Source: Cytophagaceae bacterium
GTDB lineage: Bacteria; Bacteroidota; Bacteroidia; Flavobacteriales; Flavobacteriaceae
NCBI GenBank assembly: GCA_002710685.1
Contig: PALD01000050.1
Span: 1 to 64,000, forward strand
Direction of reading: 5' to 3'
Length of the DNA stretch: 64,000 nt
In this document: positions 17,956 through 26,413 of the stretch, in pieces
Position numbering within the stretch: position 1 is the stretch's first letter
Layout of the letters: every line of letters begins with the position of its first letter
Notes under the pieces: model-generated
Told to the model about the DNA's origin: nothing
Database searches by the model: none
What the model saw: only the letters and a program-made list of their open reading frames with translations
Translations under genes and position numbers: made by a program

Positions 17956-18978
17956 ATGAACCTTTCCCTAAAACTGCTGGGCATAACCGCCCTGGGCCTG
18001 CTCATCGCAAGCTGCTCTGCAACTCCGGTGGTATCGCAAAAAATAAAGGGCGTGAGCTATGTGGCCTCGCACGATACCATCGCGCAAGTACATATTGACC
18101 CCATCAAGGCCGCGCACGCTTCTCATGCTGCAATCATACCGTATGGGTTTATACGCGATACGGCAAATCCCCGGGTTATCTTCAATTCTGAAAGGCAATG
18201 GTTTGGCGAGCGCCGGGATGGGGTAAAACACACTATTGCGCAACTGCACAATAACAATATCAAGGTCATGCTCAAGCCGCAATTGTGGATTTGGCGGGGC
18301 GAGTTTACGGGAGACATGCTCATGCCGCACGATAAGGCCTGGAAGGAGTTTGAAGACAGTTATGCAGGGTATATACTGCTTTATGCAAAATTGGCTCAGG
18401 AAGAAAACGTGGAACTTTTTTGCATCGGTACGGAATTGTACAATTTCACAAATGCGCGACCAGAATTTTGGCAGAAGCTCATCAAGGATGTGCGCGAGGT
18501 TTACAAAGGTAAGATCACCTATGCCGAAAACTGGGACAAGGTAGCGCTGGTCAGCTTTTGGGAAGACCTGGATTACATCGGGGCAGATGCCTACTACCCA
18601 GTCTCAACCGCCCAGACGCCCACGATTGCTGATGCAAAAAATGGCTGGAAAAAGCATAAAAACATGCTGGAGGCGCTTTCGCGAAAGCGAAACAAACCCG
18701 TTCTCTTTACCGAATACGGCTACCGCAGTTCTGACTATGCCGGCCGTGAGCCGTGGACCAGCGAGCGGCACGATGGCAAGATGAATGCCCAGGCACAGGC
18801 CAATTTATACGAGGCACTTTTTGAGACCTTCTGGGATGAACCCTGGTTTGCCGGGGGTTTCTGCTGGAAGTGGTTTCATGACCACGGCCGCACCATAAGC
18901 GAGGAAAACAACCGCTTTACACCCCAGGGAAAACCTGCGGAAGAGGTCATGAAAACGTGGTACGGTAAAGGTAAGTAG
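17956..18978 (+). CDS. GH113-like glycoside hydrolase lipoprotein
   Basis: 340-aa lipoprotein: signal peptide with lipobox LIASC, Cys20. The rest is a TIM-barrel of the GH113 (beta-mannanase-like) type. IKVMLKPQLWIW is a core strand, CIGTELYNF carries the probable acid/base Glu at the end of strand 4, YIGADAYYP follows, and LFTEYGYRS carries the probable nucleophile Glu. It probably acts on a beta-linked sugar at the cell surface or in the periplasm. Its stop is 2 bp from the ATG of a mannosyltransferase gene, so a mannose-containing surface glycan is a reasonable but unproven substrate. Confidence 0.8.
   Translation: MNLSLKLLGITALGLLIASCSATPVVSQKIKGVSYVASHDTIAQVHIDPIKAAHASHAAIIPYGFIRDTANPRVIFNSERQWFGERRDGVKHTIAQLHNNNIKVMLKPQLWIWRGEFTGDMLMPHDKAWKEFEDSYAGYILLYAKLAQEENVELFCIGTELYNFTNARPEFWQKLIKDVREVYKGKITYAENWDKVALVSFWEDLDYIGADAYYPVSTAQTPTIADAKNGWKKHKNMLEALSRKRNKPVLFTEYGYRSSDYAGREPWTSERHDGKMNAQAQANLYEALFETFWDEPWFAGGFCWKWFHDHGRTISEENNRFTPQGKPAEEVMKTWYGKGK
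18674..18689. repeat. Dispersed palindrome, family A, perfect (CGCTTTCGCGAAAGCG)
   Basis: Inside the GH113-like gene, reading Ala-Leu-Ser-Arg-Lys-Arg, a different frame from the identical copy at 13490. Confidence 0.9.
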
Positions 18979-18980
18979 CA

Positions 18981-20399
18981 ATGAAAAAATTCCTGACACT
19001 TTATAAGCTGCCCATCATTTTTGCACTTACCGTACTCGCTTTTTATACATCTTTTGCCTATGACCTGGAGCGCGCAGATTTCATTAAACTCATCACCCTG
19101 TATGCCGGGCTCACTTTTTTAAGCTACAAGCTCATCCAGTTGCTCAAGGTAAACTTTACTGTGCTGGTCGTCCTAGGTGTGGTTTTTAGGTTCGTTTTCC
19201 TTTTTGCGATGCCCAACCTATCGCAGGATTTTTACCGTTTTATATGGGATGGTCGTATGCTTATCGCTGGGGAGAACCCGTATCTCAGTACACCGGCACA
19301 GTGGGCGGTAACGGGTGATTACTATTTTGCGCAAGGGCAGCAGCTCGTGGATGGCATGGGCGCGCTCAACGCCAGTCATTTTACAAACTATCCCCCCATT
19401 AATCAGCTGTTCTTTGCCATGGGTGCGATGATAGGTTGGGAATCCATTAGCGGTACGCTTATCGCGTATCGCATCCTGCTCATCTTTGCAGACCTGGGCA
19501 TTGTGATTATAGGCCGCAAACTGCTGGAAGACCTAAAACTCCCGGAGCATCGTATTTTTTGGTATTTCCTAAATCCATTTGTCATTATAGAACTGATAGG
19601 CAATGTGCATTTTGAGGGCATGATGTTGTTTTTTCTGCTCAGTGCCATCTACATGCTTTATCACGGCAGGTGGTTTTATGCAGCACTCTTGATAGGGGTT
19701 TCCATAAGCGTAAAGTTGATTCCGTTGCTCTTTTTACCGCTCTTGTGGAAATTTATAATGAAGGAACGCCAGACGAACACCTTGATGAAATCACAAACCT
19801 ACCTATTGAAATTAATAGGTTTTTACGGTTGTACCGCCCTTTGTGTTTTGCTTACTTTTCTCCCGTTTTTATCGGCGGCGTTAGTTGATAATTTCTCTAG
19901 AAGTGTAGGCTTGTGGTTTCAAAAGTTTGAGTTTAACGCGAGTGTTTTTTATGTCATCAGGGAGATAGGCTACACGGTAAAAGGTTATAACGTTCTCATG
20001 AAGGTGACGCCATATCTTTCGCTTATTATATTTCTTTTTGTAATTGCCCTATCTATTTTTGGCAGGACCGTTCGCTTAAAACCACTGCTCGTGACGATGG
20101 TTTTCAGCATCTTTTTCTATTTAGCATTATCCACAACGGTGCATCCCTGGTATGTGGCGACGCCATTACTTTTATGTTTGTTTACAAGGTATAGGTTTCC
20201 GCTTTTTTGGGCAGGTACCGTGATGCTCAGCTATTCTGCATACATGCATCCAGAGGTTCAGGAAAACTTCTGGCTCATAGGTATTGAATATGGCGTTGTT
20301 GTGGGCGTAATGGTGTATGAGTTGTTTTGGCGCAAGCCAACTAGCCTTAAAAAAGAAAAGGCCCGCACGGTACAACCAGCGGACCCATCTCTTGTATAA
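18981..20399 (+). CDS. Polyprenol-dependent mannosyltransferase-like membrane protein
   Basis: 472-aa polytopic protein with about 11-12 helices. The loop motif MPNLSQDFYRFIWDGRML followed by GENPY is the signature of GT-C mannosyltransferases of the GT87/MptA-type group; the Asp in SQD and the WDGR are probable catalytic or sugar-phosphate residues. FLNPFVIIELIGNVHFEGM is the second conserved region. It would transfer a mannose-type residue from a polyprenyl phosphate on the outer side of the membrane. Directly follows the GH113-like gene. It ends 7 bp from the convergent T9SS protein gene and I see no terminator hairpin between them. Confidence 0.8.
   Translation: MKKFLTLYKLPIIFALTVLAFYTSFAYDLERADFIKLITLYAGLTFLSYKLIQLLKVNFTVLVVLGVVFRFVFLFAMPNLSQDFYRFIWDGRMLIAGENPYLSTPAQWAVTGDYYFAQGQQLVDGMGALNASHFTNYPPINQLFFAMGAMIGWESISGTLIAYRILLIFADLGIVIIGRKLLEDLKLPEHRIFWYFLNPFVIIELIGNVHFEGMMLFFLLSAIYMLYHGRWFYAALLIGVSISVKLIPLLFLPLLWKFIMKERQTNTLMKSQTYLLKLIGFYGCTALCVLLTFLPFLSAALVDNFSRSVGLWFQKFEFNASVFYVIREIGYTVKGYNVLMKVTPYLSLIIFLFVIALSIFGRTVRLKPLLVTMVFSIFFYLALSTTVHPWYVATPLLLCLFTRYRFPLFWAGTVMLSYSAYMHPEVQENFWLIGIEYGVVVGVMVYELFWRKPTSLKKEKARTVQPADPSLV
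20327..20340. repeat. Dispersed palindrome, family B-like (TTGGCGCAAGCCAA)
   Basis: Near the end of the mannosyltransferase gene. Arms TTGGC/GCCAA, loop GCAA. Confidence 0.55.
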
Positions 20400-20406
20400 A
20401 ACACGA

Positions 20407-23166
20407 TTATTTTACCAGGATTTTTTGAGTAGCTCCTGCTTCATTCCTTAAAATATATGTGCCGGTCGCGAGGCTTCCCACTTCAACACTCACTGCGTTT
20501 TCTGCCTGTCTCAACTCCCTGCCCTGTATGTCATAAAGTGCATATGTAGTGGGCTGGGCAAAGAATACATGATTGCCCGCAACGGGGTTGGGGAACACCT
20601 TAAATGTGTTTTTCGCTATAGCGAAATCCTCATTTGAGAGTGTAACATTATCTAGGGTGTACACGCTAATTGTCGCGCTCACCTCATTTGCAATTACCAC
20701 AAGCCCCTTCTCCAGACCGTTATCTTCTGGCTTGACATAAATCATTCCCTCTGGGGCAAGGTCGCCGGTGATGTCCTCACCAGGATTTGTGCTGCGGTTG
20801 TTATAATATCCCTCAAACACAGGACTTGCCGGGTTGCTCACGTCATAGGCCATGAAACCGCCCACACGCTCCAGCCCTATAAAGGCATACCACTTGCCTT
20901 CAATTTCCTTGACGATTACAGACTCGGGTTCTGGGCCCTTATTATCGCTACGGTTCTTGAACTCGTTCTCATCATCTGTGGCATTAAAAATGGGGTACCA
21001 GGCGGAATCTTCTGCAATGATGCGCTCAAAGTCATCACCACTGTCATAAACCATTTGCCCCGTGTTTTGATTGTATATGCTGAAGGAACGTCCCCCAAAA
21101 ACATACAACTCATCCATATCGCCATCGCCATCAGTATCCCCTGTTTGAGATGTAAAACTTATCTTGCCCAGGTTTTCATCAAGCAGCAGGAAATCAGCAT
21201 CTGGGAAAGCCGTTTCATCCAGGTCAAGGTCTGCCAGGTCGGTTTCTTCCTCAAGCGTATCATACTCGCGGGCATCACCTTCATTTGCCGTGACAAAATA
21301 ATTTACGCCGCCTATATTATACGTTGCGATACCATCTGGCTGGTACATCCCGTAAATGGGCCAGTTTGCCATAAAGATAAAATCTTGTTCATTTGACGCA
21401 TCTAGCTCGTTACCTGCAATGCTGTGGTCTTTGTATCCTAATGGGAAAAGCGTGTTCATCTGCAATGCATCAAGGCCTATCACTGCTACGGCATTGTTTT
21501 CCTGCAAGGTTACCCAGGCAAATTCAGAATCTTCAGACACCGCTATATATTCGGGTTCCAAATCTTGTGAAACGGTAGCACCAGGGCCAAAAATGCGTAT
21601 TCCTGCTGCAATAAGTTCATCTTTCTTGTCATCAAAAATGTTGAAATCAAGCGTGGTTACATTAGCGGCCGTCAAACCAGCCACCCCACCAGAAATATCT
21701 ATTACCGAGACCGTACCCTCTGGGTCGATGGAGTAATCACTGCTAGGCTCACCCTCATTTGCGGTAAGTACCTTGGTACCATCTGGCGTAAAAGTAACCA
21801 TATCAGGCAAGGAGCCCACTTCAACATTGGTGATATAGTTGCCCGCGGTGTCAAAGAAAACGACCTTACCATTTAAGTTTTTATCATCTGGCACGGCAGT
21901 AGCGGCAACAATACCGTCCATCACGGCAACGCTGGTACCCTCATCACCATACGCACCAAGGTCAATGGTCATCACGGTCGATATATTTAACGGGTCGCTA
22001 AAATCAAGCACCTCGATAGAAGCATTGCCACTATTCATCACAAAAAGCCGCTCTGTTTCTGGGTCATGCGCCACAATCTCAGAGCCCGGATTATCCCCTT
22101 CTATTTTATAGCTTGCGCCAAAGGTAATCCCGAGGGCTCCCGATGCTGCCGGGGCATGGGTCTCATCATCCAGGATATAGATAGCATGCGTTATATCATC
22201 ACCCAGGTCTGCATTGTTAGCGTTCACAAGTTCCAGTCCATACACAAAATCTGGTTCCGCGGAAGCGTTATCAGGAAAATTATAGACCACAAATTGCTCC
22301 AATGCACCCTCTGGGCTAAATGTGATAACCTCATCATCCACATCGCTGCTTGCACCGGGATAGACTACTTTAAGCTCCACGCTGGCATCAGTGGAAGGTG
22401 CCTCAGAAATAACAACTTTTATGGTTGCCGTGCCACCCTCATCCACTACCGTATATTTTTCATCAAATGTAATCACGGCGGGTGTAGGCTCAACGGTGCC
22501 ATCACCCAGGGTGAACATTGTGGTGTCAAAAGGCAGGTCTGGCGCTTCGGTATCTATAGACTGGTCACCACCTCCAGATTGCAGGTCATAGTTTGCCATG
22601 TCATTCAAAGCAGTACGGTAAGCCTCAACGGTCAGGCCGCTGCGCACACCTTTGTAAGCTGCAATATCCGTGCTTGACGGCAATGTGATGGCGGTTGAAC
22701 CTTCTGCAAGGCCCGTCCCGGTCAAATCACCATACCCAGCACTATCATTTGCTATGGCACAGATAAAGGTGGTAGGCGTATCTTCATCAGTACCTTGAAA
22801 GATGAAAATACCTTCATCTGTTGCCGAAATGCCACCAGACTCGCCCACTAGCGTGCCGTGAGAAACCATACGGTTCTCCGCATTGTCGATACTATTAAAA
22901 ACCACGACGGTCCCAGCAGTAATTGATGTTTCTCCCGTTTCCCAAGAGTACGTTTCTTCACCACTGGTAAAGGCAGAACCGTCCCATTCTTTATCTGAAA
23001 TATAAAAAACGGTGTTTGCAGGAATGTCAACAAAAGTGACCACTGCAAAGTCATCTTCCCCATCTGCATTAAATGCAATAAAAGACAGGTCGCCCGTGCT
23101 CAACTGGGCAAATCCCATCACCGTGCATGCAAGGAAAAGAAATAAAGCAAAGTATAATTTTCTCAT
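20407..23166 (-). CDS. Secreted choice-of-anchor I protein with T9SS sorting domain
   Basis: 919-aa exported protein. Signal peptide is residues 1-20. The N-terminal part (ISDKEWDGSAF, WETGETSITAG) is a lamin-tail-like domain. A Calx-beta-like stretch follows around 220-330. The large middle part is the choice-of-anchor I beta-propeller, with repeated EGTSVAVMDG, VGSLPDMVTFTPDG, LTANEGEPSSDY and ANEGDAREYDT. Residues about 845-919 (FKVFPNPVAGN, YDIQGREL, LATGTYIL) form a type A T9SS C-terminal sorting domain, so it is exported by the Por/Gld system and probably attached to the surface. The propeller resembles alkaline-phosphatase-like or esterase-linked surface proteins, but enzyme activity is not evident. 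Confidence 0.85.
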   Translation of the reverse strand: MRKLYFALFLFLACTVMGFAQLSTGDLSFIAFNADGEDDFAVVTFVDIPANTVFYISDKEWDGSAFTSGEETYSWETGETSITAGTVVVFNSIDNAENRMVSHGTLVGESGGISATDEGIFIFQGTDEDTPTTFICAIANDSAGYGDLTGTGLAEGSTAITLPSSTDIAAYKGVRSGLTVEAYRTALNDMANYDLQSGGGDQSIDTEAPDLPFDTTMFTLGDGTVEPTPAVITFDEKYTVVDEGGTATIKVVISEAPSTDASVELKVVYPGASSDVDDEVITFSPEGALEQFVVYNFPDNASAEPDFVYGLELVNANNADLGDDITHAIYILDDETHAPAASGALGITFGASYKIEGDNPGSEIVAHDPETERLFVMNSGNASIEVLDFSDPLNISTVMTIDLGAYGDEGTSVAVMDGIVAATAVPDDKNLNGKVVFFDTAGNYITNVEVGSLPDMVTFTPDGTKVLTANEGEPSSDYSIDPEGTVSVIDISGGVAGLTAANVTTLDFNIFDDKKDELIAAGIRIFGPGATVSQDLEPEYIAVSEDSEFAWVTLQENNAVAVIGLDALQMNTLFPLGYKDHSIAGNELDASNEQDFIFMANWPIYGMYQPDGIATYNIGGVNYFVTANEGDAREYDTLEEETDLADLDLDETAFPDADFLLLDENLGKISFTSQTGDTDGDGDMDELYVFGGRSFSIYNQNTGQMVYDSGDDFERIIAEDSAWYPIFNATDDENEFKNRSDNKGPEPESVIVKEIEGKWYAFIGLERVGGFMAYDVSNPASPVFEGYYNNRSTNPGEDITGDLAPEGMIYVKPEDNGLEKGLVVIANEVSATISVYTLDNVTLSNEDFAIAKNTFKVFPNPVAGNHVFFAQPTTYALYDIQGRELRQAENAVSVEVGSLATGTYILRNEAGATQKILVK
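20611..20626. repeat. Perfect palindrome TTTCGCTATAGCGAAA
   Basis: 16-bp perfect palindrome at the junction between the propeller and the T9SS sorting domain of the choice-of-anchor I gene. Outer arms TTTCGC/GCGAAA match the family A style. Confidence 0.8.
22255..22267. repeat. Dispersed palindrome, family A (TTCCGCGGAAGCG)
   Basis: Inside the choice-of-anchor I gene; TTCCGCGGAA is perfect. Coding strand reads Asn-Ala-Ser-Ala-Glu. Confidence 0.7.
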
Positions 23167-23315
23167 GTAAAGTATAGTTAATTGTTATGTCCTAAAATTA
23201 ACCGCACTCCACAGGAGAGATTTTACGTAAACATTAATTAAATATTAATTTGAAGTAAAAAACTGAAAATCAGATAGCAATTTTATGAAAATCAGTATTA
23301 CTGAAGATTGCGGAA

Positions 23316-24938
23316 TTATCGACCCTGGCTTACCTTAAACACATGGGCCACGCGCCTATCTTTATGGTTTCGGTCTGTGCCGGGAAGAACATTACCATCA
23401 ATGACGTCTACTTCCTGAAAATCAAAGGATGCAAACTCGCTGGTAAAGTCATCAATTCTTGCACCATCCAGGATGACCATAAACTCATCTTCCTGCGGGA
23501 GATGCACACCATCCTCAACCACTACGGGCAAAACGTGACCCGTGTCCCAGAGTAACTCCGGCGAACCATTATCAAACATATACACCGGGACTCCCTGTGC
23601 TTGCCACTGGGTTATTTTTGGCGAAAGCCTATCAAAATCTGGATTAGAATACGTGATGCGCATCAATGGAAACCCAAAGACAATCACGCAACATGTAAAG
23701 GCAATCACTGCCATAAAGACACGGGATATGTTTTTTGCCCGCAGGCCACGTACAATGACAACGCCCACTATAATGAGGCTCAAGGCCAAAAGAACAAACC
23801 ACGGCCACAGCCCGGTCAAATCAAGCGCAAATACTCCAGTAATACCTGCCACAAGCGCGATGACCGCAATAATACCAAAATTGAAATACACCGGAAACCG
23901 CTCTAGATTGCTCTTGAAATCCTGAAAATTATGGACGAGATATTTGATATAAAAACTTGTATTAAGCGCCAGCGGGATGAGCACGGGCATGAGGTATCTT
24001 GATTTTTTATCTGGTATAATTGACAACAAGATTACCGCCGCAAGTGTCCAGAATAATGTAAACCTATAAGCTTGCAGGTCTTTAACCTTATTTTTTAGAT
24101 AGGGGTATAATAACCCTATAAAAGCAGGAATGGTCCAGATACCACTTTGTGTAAAAAAGGACCAATAATAGTAAAACGGCCTCACGTTGCGGTTACCTCG
24201 TGCTGCGGCTTCGGCTTCTAAGATCCTGGTGAGGGTGTCATGGTCAAAGAAATAAATAACCAGGCCCCAGGAAAGTCCCACCACAAGGGCACAAATAATC
24301 AACAAACTCAACGGGAAAGCCTTCTTCCAGCTAAATGGTGGACGGTAGACAACGAGATAAGCGATGATAAAGGGCAGCAATAATGCATAATGTGACACGG
24401 GACCTTTGCTCAAGAATGAAAACCCTATGAAAACACCAGCACCTATCGCATTAAGCAGCAACTTTCTACCCCGTATAAAATGCCATAAACAGTAAATGCT
24501 TACCATGGTAAAAGCATGGCAATAAATATCCCAAGTGCCGTTGCGCCCCGCAAAAACAATGTAAAACGACGTGGCCAAAATAAGTGCGGCGTACAATGCC
24601 TGCATGGCGTCTTTAAAGATTTCGCGCCCCAGCCTATAGCTGGAAAGCGTCAATAAGGTAGCCATGATCGCGGCCGGTAACCGCAACGCCCATAGTTTGC
24701 CCAGGCCAAAAACCAGCGCAGAGAGTGCCGTAAACCAGGTGGGCATGGGCGGTTTTTGATATCGTGGCGTGTCGTTAATCGTGGTAAAAATCCAGTTGCC
24801 ACGCTCTACCATATCACGTGCCGTGACAAAGTTGCGCGCCTCCATGATATTCTCGTACATCACCCCCAGGTGCGGGAAAAAGATGCACAGGCACACGAGC
24901 AACAACAAGGGTATATGGTATTTGTGAGGTATGGTCAT
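23316..24938 (-). CDS. Glycosyltransferase family 39 (ArnT-like)
   Basis: 540-aa polytopic GT-C enzyme. GVMYENIMEARNFVTARDMV holds the catalytic acidic residues of the first periplasmic loop in ArnT/PMT proteins, followed by FTTINDTPRYQKPPMPTWF. About 11 helices, then a short soluble C-terminal domain. Such enzymes transfer a sugar from undecaprenyl phosphate to lipid A or another acceptor. It is the last gene of an operon with a GT2 (ArnC-like) and a LAB_N protein, overlapping the latter by 4 bp. The sugar need not be aminoarabinose: no arnA, arnB or arnD is in the window. Confidence 0.85.
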   Translation of the reverse strand: MTIPHKYHIPLLLLVCLCIFFPHLGVMYENIMEARNFVTARDMVERGNWIFTTINDTPRYQKPPMPTWFTALSALVFGLGKLWALRLPAAIMATLLTLSSYRLGREIFKDAMQALYAALILATSFYIVFAGRNGTWDIYCHAFTMVSIYCLWHFIRGRKLLLNAIGAGVFIGFSFLSKGPVSHYALLLPFIIAYLVVYRPPFSWKKAFPLSLLIICALVVGLSWGLVIYFFDHDTLTRILEAEAAARGNRNVRPFYYYWSFFTQSGIWTIPAFIGLLYPYLKNKVKDLQAYRFTLFWTLAAVILLSIIPDKKSRYLMPVLIPLALNTSFYIKYLVHNFQDFKSNLERFPVYFNFGIIAVIALVAGITGVFALDLTGLWPWFVLLALSLIIVGVVIVRGLRAKNISRVFMAVIAFTCCVIVFGFPLMRITYSNPDFDRLSPKITQWQAQGVPVYMFDNGSPELLWDTGHVLPVVVEDGVHLPQEDEFMVILDGARIDDFTSEFASFDFQEVDVIDGNVLPGTDRNHKDRRVAHVFKVSQGR

Positions 24939-25564
24939 GATTTATCTATCCCAAAGGACAACCTGATGTTTCGTATATAAATTATGGACCCCATTAAATG
25001 CCCTATAAACAGCACCGGGTCCCTTCTTATTATGGCATACGCCAAAATCATCACGGCACCAATCAAACTAAGCATCCAGAAGCCTAGCGGCAATGATGAT
25101 TTTTTTCTGCGCTCTGAGTAAATCCATTGATAGATAAAACGACAGGTGAACACCACCTGCGCCACGATGCCCAGGACCAACAACCATAACGGGATGCTTT
25201 CATTTCTGAACAATTTATCTACATCATAAGAATTGTTATTATATGAATAGATAACGATAAGCACGGGGAACAACCACAGCAACCACTGCACCATCTTGGG
25301 ATTACGGCTCCATTGCCCCTGCAGTTGTAAATTTCTTATGTAAATAAAATAGGTTAGGATTTGCCCCAGCATGATGGCAAAATCTTCTCGTAGATAACCA
25401 TAAACAAAAAGTAAGAATGAAGCTGCTAAGCTCAACCACCAAAAGTTAGATGGTGTCAATACTTTTTTTGATTTTTCTGAGAGAATCCATTGCAGGATGA
25501 GCCGCCCACTAAAAAGCAACTGCGCTACAAATCCCACGGTATAAATCCACCATTCACTGGTCAT
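24935..25564 (-). CDS. Tandem LAB_N (lipid-A-disaccharide synthase N-terminal domain) membrane protein
   Basis: 209-aa membrane protein made of two copies of the LAB_N domain. Copy 1 (about residues 5-85) has VGFVAQLLFSGRLILQWI, FWWLSLAAS and YFIYIRNLQL. Copy 2 (about 120-205) has LGIVAQVVFTCRFIYQWI, FWMLSLIGA and SIIYIRNIRL. No LpxB catalytic domain is present. Family members are small-multidrug-resistance-like and, by position between an ArnC-like and an ArnT-like gene, this could be the flippase for the lipid-linked sugar, as ArnE/F are. That role is inference from context. Overlaps both neighbours. Confidence 0.83.
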   Translation of the reverse strand: MTSEWWIYTVGFVAQLLFSGRLILQWILSEKSKKVLTPSNFWWLSLAASFLLFVYGYLREDFAIMLGQILTYFIYIRNLQLQGQWSRNPKMVQWLLWLFPVLIVIYSYNNNSYDVDKLFRNESIPLWLLVLGIVAQVVFTCRFIYQWIYSERRKKSSLPLGFWMLSLIGAVMILAYAIIRRDPVLFIGHLMGSIIYIRNIRLSFGIDKS

Positions 25565-26276
25565 TAGACTTCTTGGCTACGGTATAATTGATATATTTTT
25601 TCTTCATCCACAAGTAGGCAAAACAATCCATTAATGGTCCCAGCAAGCGATTCCACACCCCAAAGTGTGCCTTACCCGCAATACGTGGAAAATGCCTTAT
25701 GGGCACTTGTAAAACCTTACCTTCCTGGAGTAAAATCATGGCAGGTAAGAAACGGTGCAATCCCTTGAACATGGGAATTCGCTTAGCATACTCTGTCTTG
25801 ATTATCTTAAGCGGACATCCCGTATCATCCATACCATCGTGGGTAAATGCACGCCTGATACCATTTGCAATACGGCTGCTCAGGTTTTTTACAAACTTAT
25901 CTTTGCGGTCTGCCCTATGCCCCGTTACCAGGTCATACTCTCCCACAAATTGCAGCAGCTTATTAAAATCTTCAGGAGTGGTCTGCAGGTCACTATCTAT
26001 ATACCCGGTATATGCGGTTTGCACATGGTCAAACCCCGCTTTAATGGCCGCGCTCAGCCCCCTGTTTTCTAAAAAACTGATGTATTCAAAACCGGTGTGC
26101 CTCAAGCATATTTTTTCAATTATTTTTTGACTGGCATCGGTTGAGCCATCATTGACAAAAAGGACTTTTGTGGGCAGCAGGGCCTTGTCAAAATAATCAA
26201 GAAATGCTGCCTCGACCCGTGGCAGGTTTTCTTCTTCGTTGTGAACCGGGACGATGACCGTTAACTTATAGGACAT
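25554..26276 (-). CDS. Glycosyltransferase family 2 (ArnC/DPM1-like)
   Basis: 240-aa GT2. LTVIVPVHNEEENLPRVEAA, VLFVNDGSTDAS and YIDSDLQTTPED (DxD) define the fold; DTGCPLKIIKTEYAKRIPMF is a conserved C-terminal region. Expected to place a sugar on undecaprenyl phosphate. No C-terminal membrane helices are evident, unlike ArnC. First gene of the three-gene operon, overlapping the LAB_N gene by 11 bp. A perfect -7 box TATTTTTG lies 17 bp upstream. Confidence 0.86.
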   Translation of the reverse strand: MSYKLTVIVPVHNEEENLPRVEAAFLDYFDKALLPTKVLFVNDGSTDASQKIIEKICLRHTGFEYISFLENRGLSAAIKAGFDHVQTAYTGYIDSDLQTTPEDFNKLLQFVGEYDLVTGHRADRKDKFVKNLSSRIANGIRRAFTHDGMDDTGCPLKIIKTEYAKRIPMFKGLHRFLPAMILLQEGKVLQVPIRHFPRIAGKAHFGVWNRLLGPLMDCFAYLWMKKKYINYTVAKKSNDQ

Positions 26277-26293
26277 GTAATAATTTCAAGCTA

Positions 26294-26301
26294 CAAAAAT
26301 A
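26294..26301 (-). promoter_or_regulatory. Candidate -7 box (TATTTTTG) for the Arn-like operon
   Basis: Exact TAnnTTTG on the minus strand, 17 bp before the ATG at 26276; no clear -33 box. Confidence 0.45.
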
Positions 26302-26327
26302 AGGTTTTTACAAAGAGTATGGAGTTG

Positions 26328-26345
26328 TTTTGGCTACAGCCAAAA
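26328..26345. repeat. Dispersed palindrome, family B, perfect (TTTTGGCT-AC-AGCCAAAA)
   Basis: Intergenic, between the Arn-like operon start and the polyamine operon terminator. Confidence 0.85.
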
Positions 26346-26350
26346 AAAGA

Positions 26351-26380
26351 AAAAAACCCCGCCATGATAGGCGAGGTTTT
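26351..26380 (-). terminator. Intrinsic terminator of the polyamine operon
   Basis: On the minus strand AACCTCGCC pairs with GGCGGGGTT (one G-T wobble, 6-base loop) and is followed by a T-rich run. Located 34 bp after the stop of the DHS-like gene. Confidence 0.85.
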
Positions 26381-26413
26381 GTGTTCAATAAAATGATAAA
26401 ACAGGTTGGTTAC

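Noticed and set aside
22066-22677. A 203-codon plus-strand frame inside the T9SS cargo gene
   Set aside because: Antisense to a well-supported 919-aa protein; no recognisable domain.
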